This document shows, in pieces, positions 48,517-62,100 of a DNA stretch of 64,000 nt. Numbering within the stretch: the stretch's first letter is position 1; every line of letters starts with the position of its first letter. Origin of the DNA: Taenia hydatigena. Taxonomy: Eukaryota; Platyhelminthes; Cestoda; Cyclophyllidea; Taeniidae. Made by a program: the position numbers and the translations under genes. The notes under the pieces are model-generated. The model was given only the letters and a program-made list of their open reading frames with translations. It was not told the DNA's origin and did not search any database. The stretch lies in the NCBI GenBank assembly GCA_036345935.2, contig JADWOT020001587.1, forward strand, positions 1 through 64,000, read 5' to 3'.

Positions 48517-51500
48517 TTAATAGATCGCAGTGAAACACAGAAAATGAGCGGGCAATCATCACATTTGAACTCAGATGCACAGCCCACCCAAAAATTAGTG
48601 ACAAGTTAAATCACGCTCAGCTCTTGACCATTTAATAGTGCCCCGTCGATGTCGATGCCGAAGAGGTTTGCAAGTTCCAACTAGCTTCGCACAGTCAGAT
48701 TCGTAGTACACTGACCGTCGCCCCGCAGCGAATGCTCCCACCATACTAAGCCATCAATCCTAATTGAAAAGAAAAACTTACACAACTTACATGTTTTGCT
48801 GATGTAATAGCACTTACTCGCATTCTGTCCATATATTCCAAGCCAAACGTTTGTAATGTAGGGATGAAGTGAGCTTTAAAATAAACAATTATTGTATAAT
48901 GTGTCTGATAACTGAAATGACACCCACAGTAGTGATTGAAGCGTTGTCGCTACCTCATCAAAAATTGTTTCATGCAGGCAAGACTTCTACAAGGAAGACC
49001 AAAAGTTATGCAGCCTAGCAGAAGATATGGATGCTGCAAGTTTTTCCATTATAAACATATTTTGCGCATCATCGCAAATGGGTCACTGGAATGTGTGCTT
49101 CATTATACTTGGGCATGAGAGCGACGGCGCGTTTGACAAAGCGTGTATCCTCTTGTAGCCTGCAGCTTCTCCCCATGACATGGGTCTCCACGATCAAGCC
49201 AATCAAGCCTATGTGTGCCAAGCCATTCTTGCTAACAACGCGTGTGAGCAATGAGACATTCCTTCTTACCACAACAATTTTCCTGATTAGTTAGCAGCAC
49301 TGAGCAGATTGGACTCATCCTGCATAGAAATTGCTGCCTGGAATAGGCCTATTTTTATGGTATCTAAAAACGTCCATATAGCTGGCTCTTATGCAGCCTT
49401 AAGGTTTGTAGGCACTAGTCATAAAATAGCGCCTACTCTGAGGCAAATTCTATCTAAATGGTGGCTTTATAGAGGCCAGAGCGCAAAGCTTTCGCTCCAC
49501 TCCTGTATTATTAGGGGTCATACCTCACCTGCTATTGACTAGGCTACAGTATCTAACGTTCGAACCTCGATTTTGTGTGCTAGCTGACGATTCTGAAGAT
49601 GGATATCCAGGTATCCGCTATTGTCTTAAGCAGCTGCAATATTAACCACCCATAGACTCAGCTTCTTAGTGCCGAGATTCATGGGGAGCACTATTTCTAC
49701 GTGAGCTTGACGGTTCCTACTTTGTTCGTTTTGATCCAACTAATGTGTTTCAGTCTTAGTTCGAAAGAACGAGGCATGCCAGTGCCTGAATTTCTGTATC
49801 GCAAGTTAACATGAAATAATCATCCACTGTGGCAATACTTTGGAACCCATCTTATAGCTTTTAAAGATTTTGGATACATGTGAATTCCATTTGTGTAATC
49901 TTACGTTTTGCACTGATTTCAGGTCTGTGTTAGTGGATTATGGAGGATTTTCGTAAAATTTGAGATATAAATCAGCTAAAAGACTGCAATTAGGCAAAGA
50001 CCCACATTCTGGCCACTCACTCACCCACGTTCACACGTATGCATGTGCATTACTCACGCAGAGGCCCAAGGTCGGCGCAGGGGCAGCTGATAGTGTCTTC
50101 CTTCAGCTAATTACGATCAGTCGATCTTGACTGCTACTTGCGTCATTGAACATTGGATCATTTTAATTGCGATGTGATGCCTGATTTAATTCATACTGTC
50201 CGTACAATGAAATGTGCTATGCTGAATCAATGAGGTGTTACCTGCATTCGCTTGCATAAATTCTGCTCCTGCTTGTTACCCGTCTGTTTCATAGTAGCTC
50301 TAATAAATCCATGAGACCGCCACATCGTGAGCAACTAGAATTTACTGCAGAAGAACGCGTAACTTGGGTGATAAATCACGTTCAGTAAGTTAGAAAAAAT
50401 GGTTAACACCATTCTTACCTCTGACTGATGGATTTCGTGATTTAATTTGTGTGAGTAAGTAAATGAGTGACTAAAATCGTTGCGATTAACTGTCGGCCTA
50501 TAAGCAGACAGTTATTCTATAACCCTTAGTAAACCTTTTATACCTAAAAATAGAAATATGGATAAAAACGACGATAATGTCGTCCTTGTTACATCTTTAT
50601 TTGACCTATTTTAGGATGTCAAAAATCCTTTTTGTGTGCAGGACAAACTCCCACGTTTTGCAAATGCACTAGAGCAAGTACCCAATAGCTTATAACATCC
50701 CCGCTAATTTGTGCATCCTTAGTAAACAACATCGAACGGCTGACTGATGTTTTACGAATGCGAGCGCCGAGGTACAAATATTGAAAAATCTTATTAAGCT
50801 GCATTTTAGCTTTATTTGTTTTCTGTCAAAATACAGATATGGCAAGAGCCTATTTTCACCCATGGGCGCACGCCTTGCAGTTTCATTTCTGATTAATTAG
50901 ATACCTAGCCGTGTTGTCGATAGTAGGTCAGGCGGCGAGTATGGCCATGTTCCCCTAACTTGCGACTAGTCGCCAGCGTCACAGCAGCGTCATCGCTTCT
51001 TCTATAGGGTTAATTGGTCATCAAGGTTCTTTTGCCTGTTGAAGACTTGTTATTTTGAACTTCAGGACGAAGTGGCAAAAGCAGATAAGCAAAAATGATT
51101 TAGTTTGGCAAAACAATTGGCTTGCTGAAGTTCATGAGAAGAGAAAATGCTATGTGATCAAACTGCATGCCCTCTTCCAACACTTTAATCGAAGCGACAA
51201 CTTTCACATCACCTTTTAGCCACTGTGCATAGAGCTAACCCAGACATAAATAAGTTCGGCCATTCGCATGATACATAAGACTCATGTTCCACTGCGGCTC
51301 AAAAATAATTCCATGCTTAATAACCTTAGTTCATAAAGCACTTTTTTGAACTTTTTGGCCTTCATGCCAAGAGGGAGCTTTTTAAATCGTAGGCGATATC
51401 TTCACACATTTTCGGTAGGCATGAGTGCGGGCCACCCATTGATAAGTACAGAAAGTAATTTTAAATAGGCAATCAGTGAGAAGACTTTCCTCCTAACCAA

Positions 51501-52301
51501 TTGCCAAGCCTGTTGAAGGTGTTGGGCGTAAGAGTGTCCCCATACCAGCTGGGTCTCGAGGTCGTTAAATAAAGATTACAATTAAATATTCCAGAAACAT
51601 AGCCTTTCGTGGCATCAAAACTATTAGCTTGGGCTTATTTATCGCAGTTAGTCATTAGCAGCACCCTTTTTGAATGCCAATGTCATGGTAGTTTATTATC
51701 TTTGGTTGCTGACCACGGTTGCATGGAAATGGGCCCGTGTGTTGGTTAAACACTAACGCTTTGAAAGCCACCAGGACCAGATTTTGGCATACTGACGTGC
51801 ATCAGTTGCACCTACAAGATCTTGTTGGATGAACGAGGTGGCAAATAACGAAAGGGCGAGTATTGTAATGGAGAACTGATACCAAGGCGCATGTTATCCT
51901 CTACATTCTCTAAGTTCCTATTATCGTACCGCAGCCATATTCCGACCCATCCGTGGCATCAATTTACGCACCCAATCGATGTCCCTTAGTTTTCACGTCA
52001 AATCATGTCAAAGAATTGATTTCCTTCCGTGTAAATGGTCAGAAATTCGGTTTTAATGATTTAAAGCAACATTCTATTGATTCGCCACTTTTCTGGCCCA
52101 CAATTTCCTTCCTGCCTTTAGGCAATGAATTTTTTGTTTTCAAATTTTGCTCGTAAATGTGATGAAAGTAACGTGGAAGTTATAGCATCTTTTTAGCACC
52201 TTTCATACATCTCTTAACAGGTAATGGCAACACGACTGCAAAAGATAACTGTAGGCCTTTTGCCTATTTTTAAAGCACTTATGAATGCAATAGCAGCTGT
52301 T
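48517..52301. other. Intergenic, nothing recognised
   Basis: No domain or RNA gene. Short open frames around 49.1-49.5 kb show no recognisable motif. Confidence 0.5.
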
Positions 52302-52484
52302 TATCTGAACTGGGTCAAATCATTTACGCCTGCAAACGTGACTCCTACTTGACTGGAAGGGTGAGAAGAAGAGGTCCACCGCGTTCAAGTCAAAATACGA
52401 ATTAGATGCTTGCTTTATAAAAGCAAATGATGTTTTTGAAACCGCCCTAGTGCAATCATTGCGACGGCGTCCTAACATTTCCGC
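52302..52484 (+). repeat. Dispersed repeat family 1, copy B
   Basis: Counterpart of 8640-8820 in the same orientation. It ends less than 200 bp before the start of the family 3 copy at 52666. At 8640 the family 1 copy stands alone, and at 47996 the family 3 copy stands alone, so they are separate units or parts of a larger element lost differently. Confidence 0.8.
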
Positions 52485-52665
52485 TTAATGTATTTTGCAG
52501 ACTCCTTGCACGCTATCATCTTGGCTGAAATCCTTCTTATTCTTCCGCTTTCTTCCATTTGTCCCACTTTGCGGATCCTGCTTCTCTTAAACAACTACCG
52601 TTTACGTTTGCAGCCGTCGTGTACAATGCCTCGTCACCCTCTAGGCGTGCTCAATTTCTTCCATT

Positions 52666-53133
52666 TTCTTAATAATCATTACCGCACAACAGTGCAGCAG
52701 GTATTTCAATGATCTGGGAACGGCTAAGTTGTATGCATATGACACTGCCTATTCCTCGCTCATGTGTCTATTACTAAATAGGGCTTCAATGAAAGCACTG
52801 AAAACTATTTCATTGGTTTCAGTGAAATAATATGCACTGTTATGCCAAATGCCACTGTGTAGGGTTGATTTGTCCATGCCATGCTGCGTCGTGCAACCTC
52901 AAAAATGGCAAAATCTATATTGCCCACACAGCATTCCTTCCAAATCTTTGCATAACTTTGTATCTTCGTCTCAACCACATAACATTTTAATGAAAAGCCA
53001 CTCTTACAAATAGCATCGACAAGGATGAGAAACAACAGCGTTAAATGCAAAATTCTAGTATGATATTGGGCGCATGTCTACCCGTAAAGCACATAGCTGA
53101 GTGTACGTCCCTGAAAGCTAGGTAAAATCAGCT
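52666..53133 (+). repeat. Dispersed repeat family 3, copy B
   Basis: Counterpart of 47996-48516, slightly shorter because of indels. The conserved end block GTCTACCCGTAAAGCACATAGCTG is the most reliable anchor. Confidence 0.65.
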
Positions 53134-56100
53134 CACAACTATGCGCTCATCTGTTAATTATATGGTATTACCTTGCCATCGTGAAAAATACCTACAATGC
53201 GATTCGATGTTCGCCTTTTCATATCTATTAAGCAACGCCCGATTAATTACACACAGCGACCACCTAAATCAGAGCTTTTACGATAGTCACGTAACCTCTG
53301 CTCATTGAATGCCCTTGTTTTGCAGCGTCACTATTTTTTAAGCAAGTTGTAATGAGCCAATGCAATTATGGGCGAAAGCCTACAAATTTCGCCTATATAA
53401 TAGCATTTGATCGTATCCTAACCAACTGTTCTGCGCCAAATGTCTGCAACGAGAAGGGATCAAGGCGTTACAATAAGCTTCTGCAGCAAAATAAGCTTGA
53501 TAGACGAAGAAGCGCCTACAGAAATGTTCTGAAGCCATGTGAGGAAACATCGCCTTCCAGGTGGGATGTTCTGCGAAGCATTCTATACAGCAAATAGCAG
53601 TTTCCGATTTCCTTATCATTTATAACTAGAATAATATGAAATTCGGCACAACTTGAGGAGGAATTTGCGCGCAAGATCAAAGCTATGGATGTGGTGCAGG
53701 GTAAACACCTCATTTAAATAAGTTATTATTAGGCATACTTAAAATAATGCGTTTCGAAGAAATGTGTGCGGAGCAACTCAAAGTTTAGAAACGAAGCGAA
53801 GCATAGGCAGCACGAATTGTGAATTCTGACTGCAGTAAGGTGTAAGGAAAGGACTGAAGTGCCATGTGACCTAATGGCAAATTTTGCGTCCAGTGGGCAT
53901 CGGTAATGTAGGCGACTGGCCTTCAAAGTAATAACGTATGACACAATCAATGTAGCAAGGGCAGCAAGATCAGAAAATCAGTGCAAGAGATGACTGACGA
54001 TAGTATATAGTGGCAGCAGACCATGGCTGATGATATTCTTTGCCGCGAGCGTGAAGTGGTTCTCTCGTAAACCAGCAAAGTACGCACTACAAGTAAAGTA
54101 GGCAGATTAGGTCTGACTGGTGCATAAGGGGCCTACTATGATAACTGTGGCATATAGTTGCACTCTTCTGCCCATTTAGTACCCTAATTAACGGAAATTA
54201 GAATTTAACTTTTAATTATTTTTCTGAGTTTTTGCTGCAGTTCTCGACTCATGAGGCAAACTGAGGTGACTCGCAGCAGTGCATAAGGAATACGCAAGGA
54301 GACCAGCACATAAACAAAGGGACCATATCAACCAACGCCAGCGCAATGTGACTGTAGCTTATGATATTTCCCTCCCTCATATGCTGCCTCCTCACAACTT
54401 CACTTCTTCGCCCTTCTACCCACGGGTTAATTCAGTGTCATTGAAATGATCATATAATAAAGTGGTGCAAAGGGCAGACGATCGACGAAGCCTTTCCCTT
54501 TATTGCAACCTTCCCGCACCTGCATTCTCCTACCCTCAATCTCAGCATGCATGCTAACTGGCACTCCAAGATAATTCCAACCAGTGCCCACAAGTACATA
54601 GTGCGCAGAAGTCCACAACTACGACTAGTATGAAATTAATGCCGATTGTGGTGTAGCGTCACAATAGAGGTGAAAAATGGACACTTTAAACGTCTTCTTC
54701 AAACTATAAGCAGTCGAATAAAATTCTGCTGCCTCCTTTTTTCTCGCAGTGTTCATAAGGGAGCTTTAATACTTGAGTATTCATTAATGACTTTACCCAT
54801 TAAGATTGCTTCCTTTCTCTGAGTGCACTTTTTTGGCTTCATCTTCACATTGTTACCTTTGAACGTTAGTCCTAGGCAAGGAATGCAAAATTCCATCCTC
54901 CTGTTCATAAATTGCAAGTTACTTTGATAACTACAAAGGTTTAAGTTTTGAATTAATCTTTATCTAAAAGCAAGTAAAGATTGAGTCAAACTGTATTATA
55001 CTAATCTTAAAGCATTAGAATGGTTTTCCTACGTTTTGCGAAGAATTACGTCTACAACAGAGATTAACACCTGAAAGCAACACGTTTAAGATTATCGGGG
55101 CATTGGTAAAAGGTTTGGGTGATGCCAGATAGCAGCGCCTTAAGCTGACGAGTGAGTATTAAAACTAGTGGTAAATGGGAAAGTGAAATTAATCTAGGCT
55201 TTCTTCAAGGTGCAATAAGAGCGTAGACGCGGATAAAGGCAGCAAACTGCTTTTGCAGGGTAGAGACATCGTTATGCTTATGTGGTGGTCTCTCCTCCTT
55301 TCAATTGATATTTGAGATTTCACTATCTTATGCTCCATTAAGTGTGCACACTGAAGAAGAAACGCATACTCTCTCGAGCTGGCTCTCCTAGTTGCGATCA
55401 GCTGCATCGAAATCAAATTCAATTAAAAGTCTTTGCAGTAAATTTAAAATCATATAGAGGCATACGTAAGCTGAAATTTTATTCATGTCGTTTTATTTGC
55501 CTATGTGCTTTCGTCGCTTGTGTAGTGCTTTCAAAACTGTGAACCATTAGGTTATTACTTTATGCTAGGAATACTAAGTTTGTTAATGTGTCCATATCCT
55601 CAAGGTTTGCTTTAACCTGCCAAACCCTAACGTCATACTATTCATAACCATTGCATCATCCTCATCCAAGGCCATCTCTTTAAAAGCACCGCTCATTCTA
55701 TTTGGCCGTAAAAACATAGAGGATTTGACTTTCGCAGTCGCTGCGCTGAGTCAGAGTAAGATTATGACAGTGAAGCTGGCCTCCTGAAAATGTCTACCAG
55801 AAGATAAAATCCTATTAGTATGATAAATGAGCCCTTCAGCGATATGAATTGGGTTAGTACAAAAGCACGATCACGGTTTAACTACAGTAGGAAGCAAAGG
55901 ATGAGATGTTGAGTTCTTAATAAAAGTGGTGGCTGTTGTAAGCACTAGTAGGCGGCTGAAGTATGCGGCCTGAGCGGATTTCGAGAAGATGGTGACGGCT
56001 GGATGGAAAGTCGCTTGCAACCCGTTATTTACAAACCTAGTTAAGCTTCAAGCACTAGCGCCGCACAATAAAGGCTCCAGACCTGATTTCAAGTGACCCA

Positions 56101-59100
56101 TCAGTTATTACCGTTCCCACTTTTGAGCATGCTGTGGTGGTTGAATGGCAGTATCCTGTGGTTTAGCAGCTATAATCAAAGTTGAGTGTCAAAGGTAAGT
56201 CGAGCCAATCACTTTTGCCCATTTGTTGAAGTCGTACTTCTGGCGAGAAAGATTGTGAAAATTTGTGCAATATCGGAGAGCTGAAAGAACATCAGATGGG
56301 CTAGCCAAGCACCTCTAACCAATATTCTGACCTTTTTTAAGGTAGTAACTGGAGTAGTTCGTTAAAAAGCGCTCCTTTAATCCTGCTTTACATGGAATAT
56401 TATGAGTCCCTTTCAGTTGTTGCCATTCTACTTCTTGATAATGACGAAGCGAATTTCAATTTGTTCCTATCCACGGCCACACTGCAATCGCTGTATGCGT
56501 AGGTCGTAGAATGGCGCAGAAGTCTGCGGCGTCCAGCGAAATTATCCACTCGCACGGAACTTAGGCAAGTAAAAAGAACCGAATAACCTGAAGTCTGGAC
56601 CAAACGATTGAAGACCCACTTGGCACACGATTTTTATTCATGATCCGAACAAATCAATATAACGCACGGGGCTATAAAAAGGTCGCATTTCAATTTACTT
56701 CGAGTTGCCATATTTATATAGAGTTGTTAACTTTGTTTGATTAGGTAAATCGTGAGGCATCATTACTGTGCGAACTTTCTACCATGGCTTTTGCCTTTAC
56801 TTGCTCAATTACATTCGCTTGGTATAAAATTGAGAGTGTTTAGGTAAATATTGTTTGTTTTAGCATAAATAAGCAAACAGGACTGATATTTTATCCTTTA
56901 GGATTTTGGAAGATCAAGTGTTGGTTTGTTCAGAGGTGAACTTCCCCAATTTTTACTGAACTACTTCTCCACGATCTGCGACGATTGTCAGACGTCTTGA
57001 CATTGACCTGAGCTAATTGATGGTGCGGTACAAATTCAATGTTCGCGGATGACTCAAATGCATGTGTCGCAGTATTTAAGGGTGGTCAAACCTAACAATT
57101 TCATTAAGGGATTAGTTTTACGAGAGGTATGCATAACTGGCCCACCGCCCACGGATCCACAAGAAGAGACTACCAACTCTTCTCACCTCCATCCCCGTAC
57201 CAGATGTTTATGCATGTATGCACGATTATACATCCTACCATTCTGTGCCACTACTACAGCATTTAAACTGGGCTAAAGTAAATGCATTGTACTTCGTAAC
57301 TTGCATTGTTCAAATCCATAATTCCACCACTTAACGCCATCTGCTGTTTAATGTTAAGAGCTCTGAATTCCGAGCTGGCACGGGTCCTTACAAGCGGCAC
57401 CACAAAAGGCTGTACTTTAGTTTGATGCGGTAGTGGCAAATGCATAGATTTGGTAAAATCCCACCTATTCTGATTGTAATGACAAACACAGCCATGCGGT
57501 TCTCGTGCACGTTTAATAGCGAAAGTCCCTGTCACTATTTTAGCATAATGAATTACTGGCATGGGAATGCAATCGAAAATTATCAATGCAAACCTGAACT
57601 GCCTCTGGTCTCTTGTTTAACTCCAAGCTGAAGGTGTTTACTGGCGTCTGTCATCTTTATCACTGACAATCTATGTTTCATCATTTCAAGTGTTTCTGTT
57701 GCATGTGTACCATCAAGAAAGCCTTTTGCATGATGAGCCTCTGGTCGCCGTGGTTTGCAGCATACCGTGACCTTGCGTTAGTGAGCGGCTTGTGAACGTT
57801 ACATCGTGGTCTAATTAAATGTGGCAGATTTGCCAACATGAATCGCTAAATAGCAAGATTAGCTGAGGAAATAATGCAAGCCTAACCGTGCGATTCGGTA
57901 ACAAGTCTTCGGCTGCTTAGTTAGATGATTTGAGAAACTGCGTTAAATCTGCAATCAAACTTGCTTCCAACCGAAATTCAAAAGCGGCGGACTTTTGGTT
58001 CTATCGGTAGGTTTGTGAACTCAAAATACCTTCATGTTTCTCGGCAAACCTGAACAATGACTTAGGGTTCCTTTTAACCAACGCAATGGAAACAACATTT
58101 TAAATTAAATAAAGTTAATTGAAGGCCCTTTTAATGGTTTCGTTCCAAGCGTATTATAGCCATATTTATGTAAATGCGCATAAAGCATGCAGTGTGACAG
58201 CGAAGTCCCACCCTTTAATTCTTAGGATGCGCTTGCACTGCGAGAATAAATTCAATGGACTTACTACTTTGAGTACCATCACTTCAGTCTAAATTACCTC
58301 CATTTCAAGGCCTCTTCTTTCACAATGTAGCCATGCTTGACTGCAAGTGCGCCTGTGTACCTTAGTGGCTGTCGTGTGCGATTAAGTTATAATGAGAAGC
58401 GAATGGTTTGGTTCAGCCACAAAAACAGAACTTGGATCATAACCTCAACTAAGTCATAAGCGGTCACATTCATCGCTATGCGTCAAAACTGCTCGCGTGG
58501 GTGCACTTTTTTAAGTGGAATGAAAGATGGGAGTCGAATAGCCCACTCGTTTTAAACTAATTCAGCTTTTTCAAATATTGCGCTGACATCACCCATCTCA
58601 ACGTTGTTGACATAAACTTCTTCGCACACATCTCGGATCTACATAATGAGTGCTGCGAGATTGCAACAATGTCCAAAAAGGGAGCAGCCGACAAAAATGA
58701 TGAAGAGTTTTCAAATTGAGCAACCTTGTTTTCTTATTGTTAATAATAAGGAAATTTGTGTGATAATTGCACGGTTTTCGTGTTCTTGTTCCTAAACTTG
58801 CACAGTAACAGCCCCTAACAAACGAGATGGAAGTGATTTGCTGATCAGATAATGCAGGTTTTCTATTGCTGCCTTTACTAAGAAGGGAATTATATAAATT
58901 TTTAAGGCATTGCATACGACTTCTCACAATTTGATCTATTTATGCACGAACAACCTCTTCTTGGTGTCGCAGCAATGCATAATTGCGCAGTAATTGGTGG
59001 ATCATCCTACACTATGAATGCGTTAGGGGAATATAAAAGACCGCTAAAGCCAATTTACGTGAAAAAAAACACTTACATACTAATGTGTTTTATCCCATCT

Positions 59101-62100
59101 ATTGTATTGCCATCCTTTTAAGTTGCAAGCGAACAATCAAAAGCGTAACTATGACACCAAGAAAACTCTTTCTGCAAAAATATGCTTTAGAGTAACAACG
59201 CTGAGGACCCGTGTAAAGCATCCAATGCAATCGTAGAGGACAAAATGTGAGCAATAACTTCTTTTTAAAGTTTTGAAACAAAGTTTTAAAGCGTACCTAG
59301 ATTGGCGTTGCCAGAATATCCTGCCCATCCCTCAAACATACCTGCCACAATGGAATTCCTGTCCTGGTGTTGCCAATATGGAGGAACATTTGAAGACTCG
59401 TAAGAATAAAGGTAAAAATGCAAATACTTTTGTAAATATATTAGAAAGCTACTAATTACGGGGCAAATAAATCACTTAATTTTTCTTAATTGCATAAGTG
59501 CTGTTGCTGTCCCTTAGGAACGTTTCTTTCTTAGTATTGCTTGATGTTCTCGAAGCTATCGCCTTTCGGTTCTTGCTGAGGAAGTGACACTTGATCAACA
59601 GAAAGCTTCAAGAATATCCAGCATCTTGGTTGTCGAAATGTGATGCATGATATACTCAAATGCAAAGCATAATTAAAATGTTCGTTCTTGCTATGTGCAA
59701 TAGAATCCGCATAATTATGCTACCGAGCCCATAAATAACAATTCCTGCTATCTCGTGGAATCAGATGGCATTCGCATTAACAGGCAAGACGGATGATCTT
59801 TTAGCAGAGTTTGCTCAAGATTAACAAAACTTTTTAGTCAGTCTCTTTGACGAATGCTTGTGAGCGTGACCTTTTGCTTTATTTATTAGGAGCATTAGTT
59901 TTCGGAACCGGAAATACCCCTTATTTTGGCCAATTGTGACGCTGCTCACGACTTCGCCAGTTCCTTTGAGAAAAGGCGTGATTGTCTAGACATTTATTAA
60001 TTATTTTCTCTGACTAACGAAGCTTAAAGTGCACGGCAACATTCTTTTATTATTTCATTTGCAATTGGGATTTGAATGCTATTGGTCAATGAAAACTTGA
60101 ACACAAGGTAAGGTATCAAAAAAAGTCCACATATAGGGCTTTTGGTTCTCTTAAATATGTATATTACTGCATTCTCTTTGGCATTGGTCTACTCTGTTGC
60201 TTATTTCAAGTCATTGGATCAAAGAAGGTCCGGTGAGGCCATCTCACGCGGAAAGCATGGAAGCTCTTAGCTCAGTACGATTTAAAGGCAAGTTAAAGAT
60301 CCTGCCCCCCTTGAAGGATTGGTGCCACACGATTCGCTAGACAAAGTGTTAGCTGCCTGGCTACTGATAGCATGGACGGCTGTAGTAAAAGACCAGATGA
60401 AAAATAAAACCATTACAGTCTAGGTCAAAATAGCCTACTGTGGAATCACAGTGAGGCAAGATAAAAATAACTAATGATAAAAGCAAAATGATTTTGATTT
60501 TAACCCAACAGCGGTGCTATAGAACATTGCACGAAACTATAGTTAAAAGAAAGCTGACATACAAGAGTAAGTATTCAAGTTTTAATGGATTTCAGGGCGA
60601 AAATGAGCATAAGTGTAGAGGATTGTTGATATCTGACCCAGCTCCATTTCAAGCAAAGACGCGGGTGTTTTACAACTCTTTTTTAATCTTGCACTTTTAA
60701 CAGGTCATGACAGAGTAAAGGGTCGTATCAAGGCTCGCAGAACGAAATGGCACCTTTCAGGGCTATCACTTCCATTCAGTGGAACTAATGGTAGCAAAGA
60801 GGGGGGGAAAAGGGAAGACATTATACTTGCCGATCATGATTGGCGGGTGTTGCGCAACGATTTTAAGTTCAAATTATGCAAGTTAAAGTTCCTGTAACAC
60901 TCCCACTGTTGTTGGTCGAAATACACTAGGAGACGCCTAAAAGATGTGTGCAACTGCGACTCTGTTTAACTAATTATCACGTCAACCATGCTTCAGTGGT
61001 TCGCATGGTTAGACTGCTGGTGTTTCAAATCTGCTATCACAAATTGCATCGGGCTTAGTGATATATGCTCTGACCTTTCTGCTTCTAGGCTCAAATCAAA
61101 TAGCCTTAACGCCTCACTTGCACCACAAATGCATGATGCGAGGTCGCTCATTAGTATAAACCATGATCCACAATCCTTGCGAAGCTGCCTATTCCAACAC
61201 AGATGTACTGCGCTGACAAATCTTGCACGCAAAATCAACATCTACCGCCATTGACAGATGTCCATATGCTAACCATAAAATGTCCCATGGGAAAAATGCG
61301 ATGACTTTGGCACCATGTAAGGCCAAGTGCTTAGTGGGATTTCCCAATTGCCTCCAACAAGTTAGACCTCACTCGCCGCAACTCCTCCGTTAAAATAATT
61401 TACTATCCAACGACAAATCAGGAGAGCTTCAGCTACTCCTTTACAATTGTTTGGCAATTCCCATCCTTTCCCAAAGGAACAACAAGCTTGTCTGTCAGTT
61501 CAACACTAACTTCCTACTCTTATGTTGTCCTCGTGCTCTAAACCATTTTCTCTCCATATTTTTGCACCCAATGCAGCATAGAATCAAGGCGATTCGGCTG
61601 TAAGAGCAACATCTGCCTCCCTTTGCGTGCTTTGCAATTGCAATCTAAGAGTGACCAGCAGCTGACTGAAAAATGCCTAAGCGCTTGATTAAATATGTTG
61701 AATAAGTCACGCCGGCACACTGACAGTAAAAGTGGCGACACGATTTTCCTGCTTCCTTGCTTCTCTCACGTTTTCCTATCCAACATTTGTTTTTTATAAT
61801 GAGTTTTCCAGATTTTGACCACACAGCTTCTGTGTGACATGGGCAGTAATGGATATTTTTTCTGTGTTAATGAAAGGAAGATGCAACCCTTCGCGCATGT
61901 CTAACACCAATGGCATTTAGGCTGCCAAAAGAGAATCTGCCGCAAGTAGTTGTAGGGAAGTGATTTCGTGAAAAAGGATGGCTTAAAAAAGCGTCTGATA
62001 AGAGGTTCGTCAGATATCAACAGCTTACTAATTTCGCCGCATCTAAAAGTCTTGCGATGTAGACGATGCAGAAAGAAGAGCTTTTATGAAGATAAACCAG

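Noticed and set aside
53649..53712. Short KAMDVV stretch recalling histone H4
   Set aside because: Only six residues agree. The rest of the H4 end is absent and the frame has a stop just upstream.
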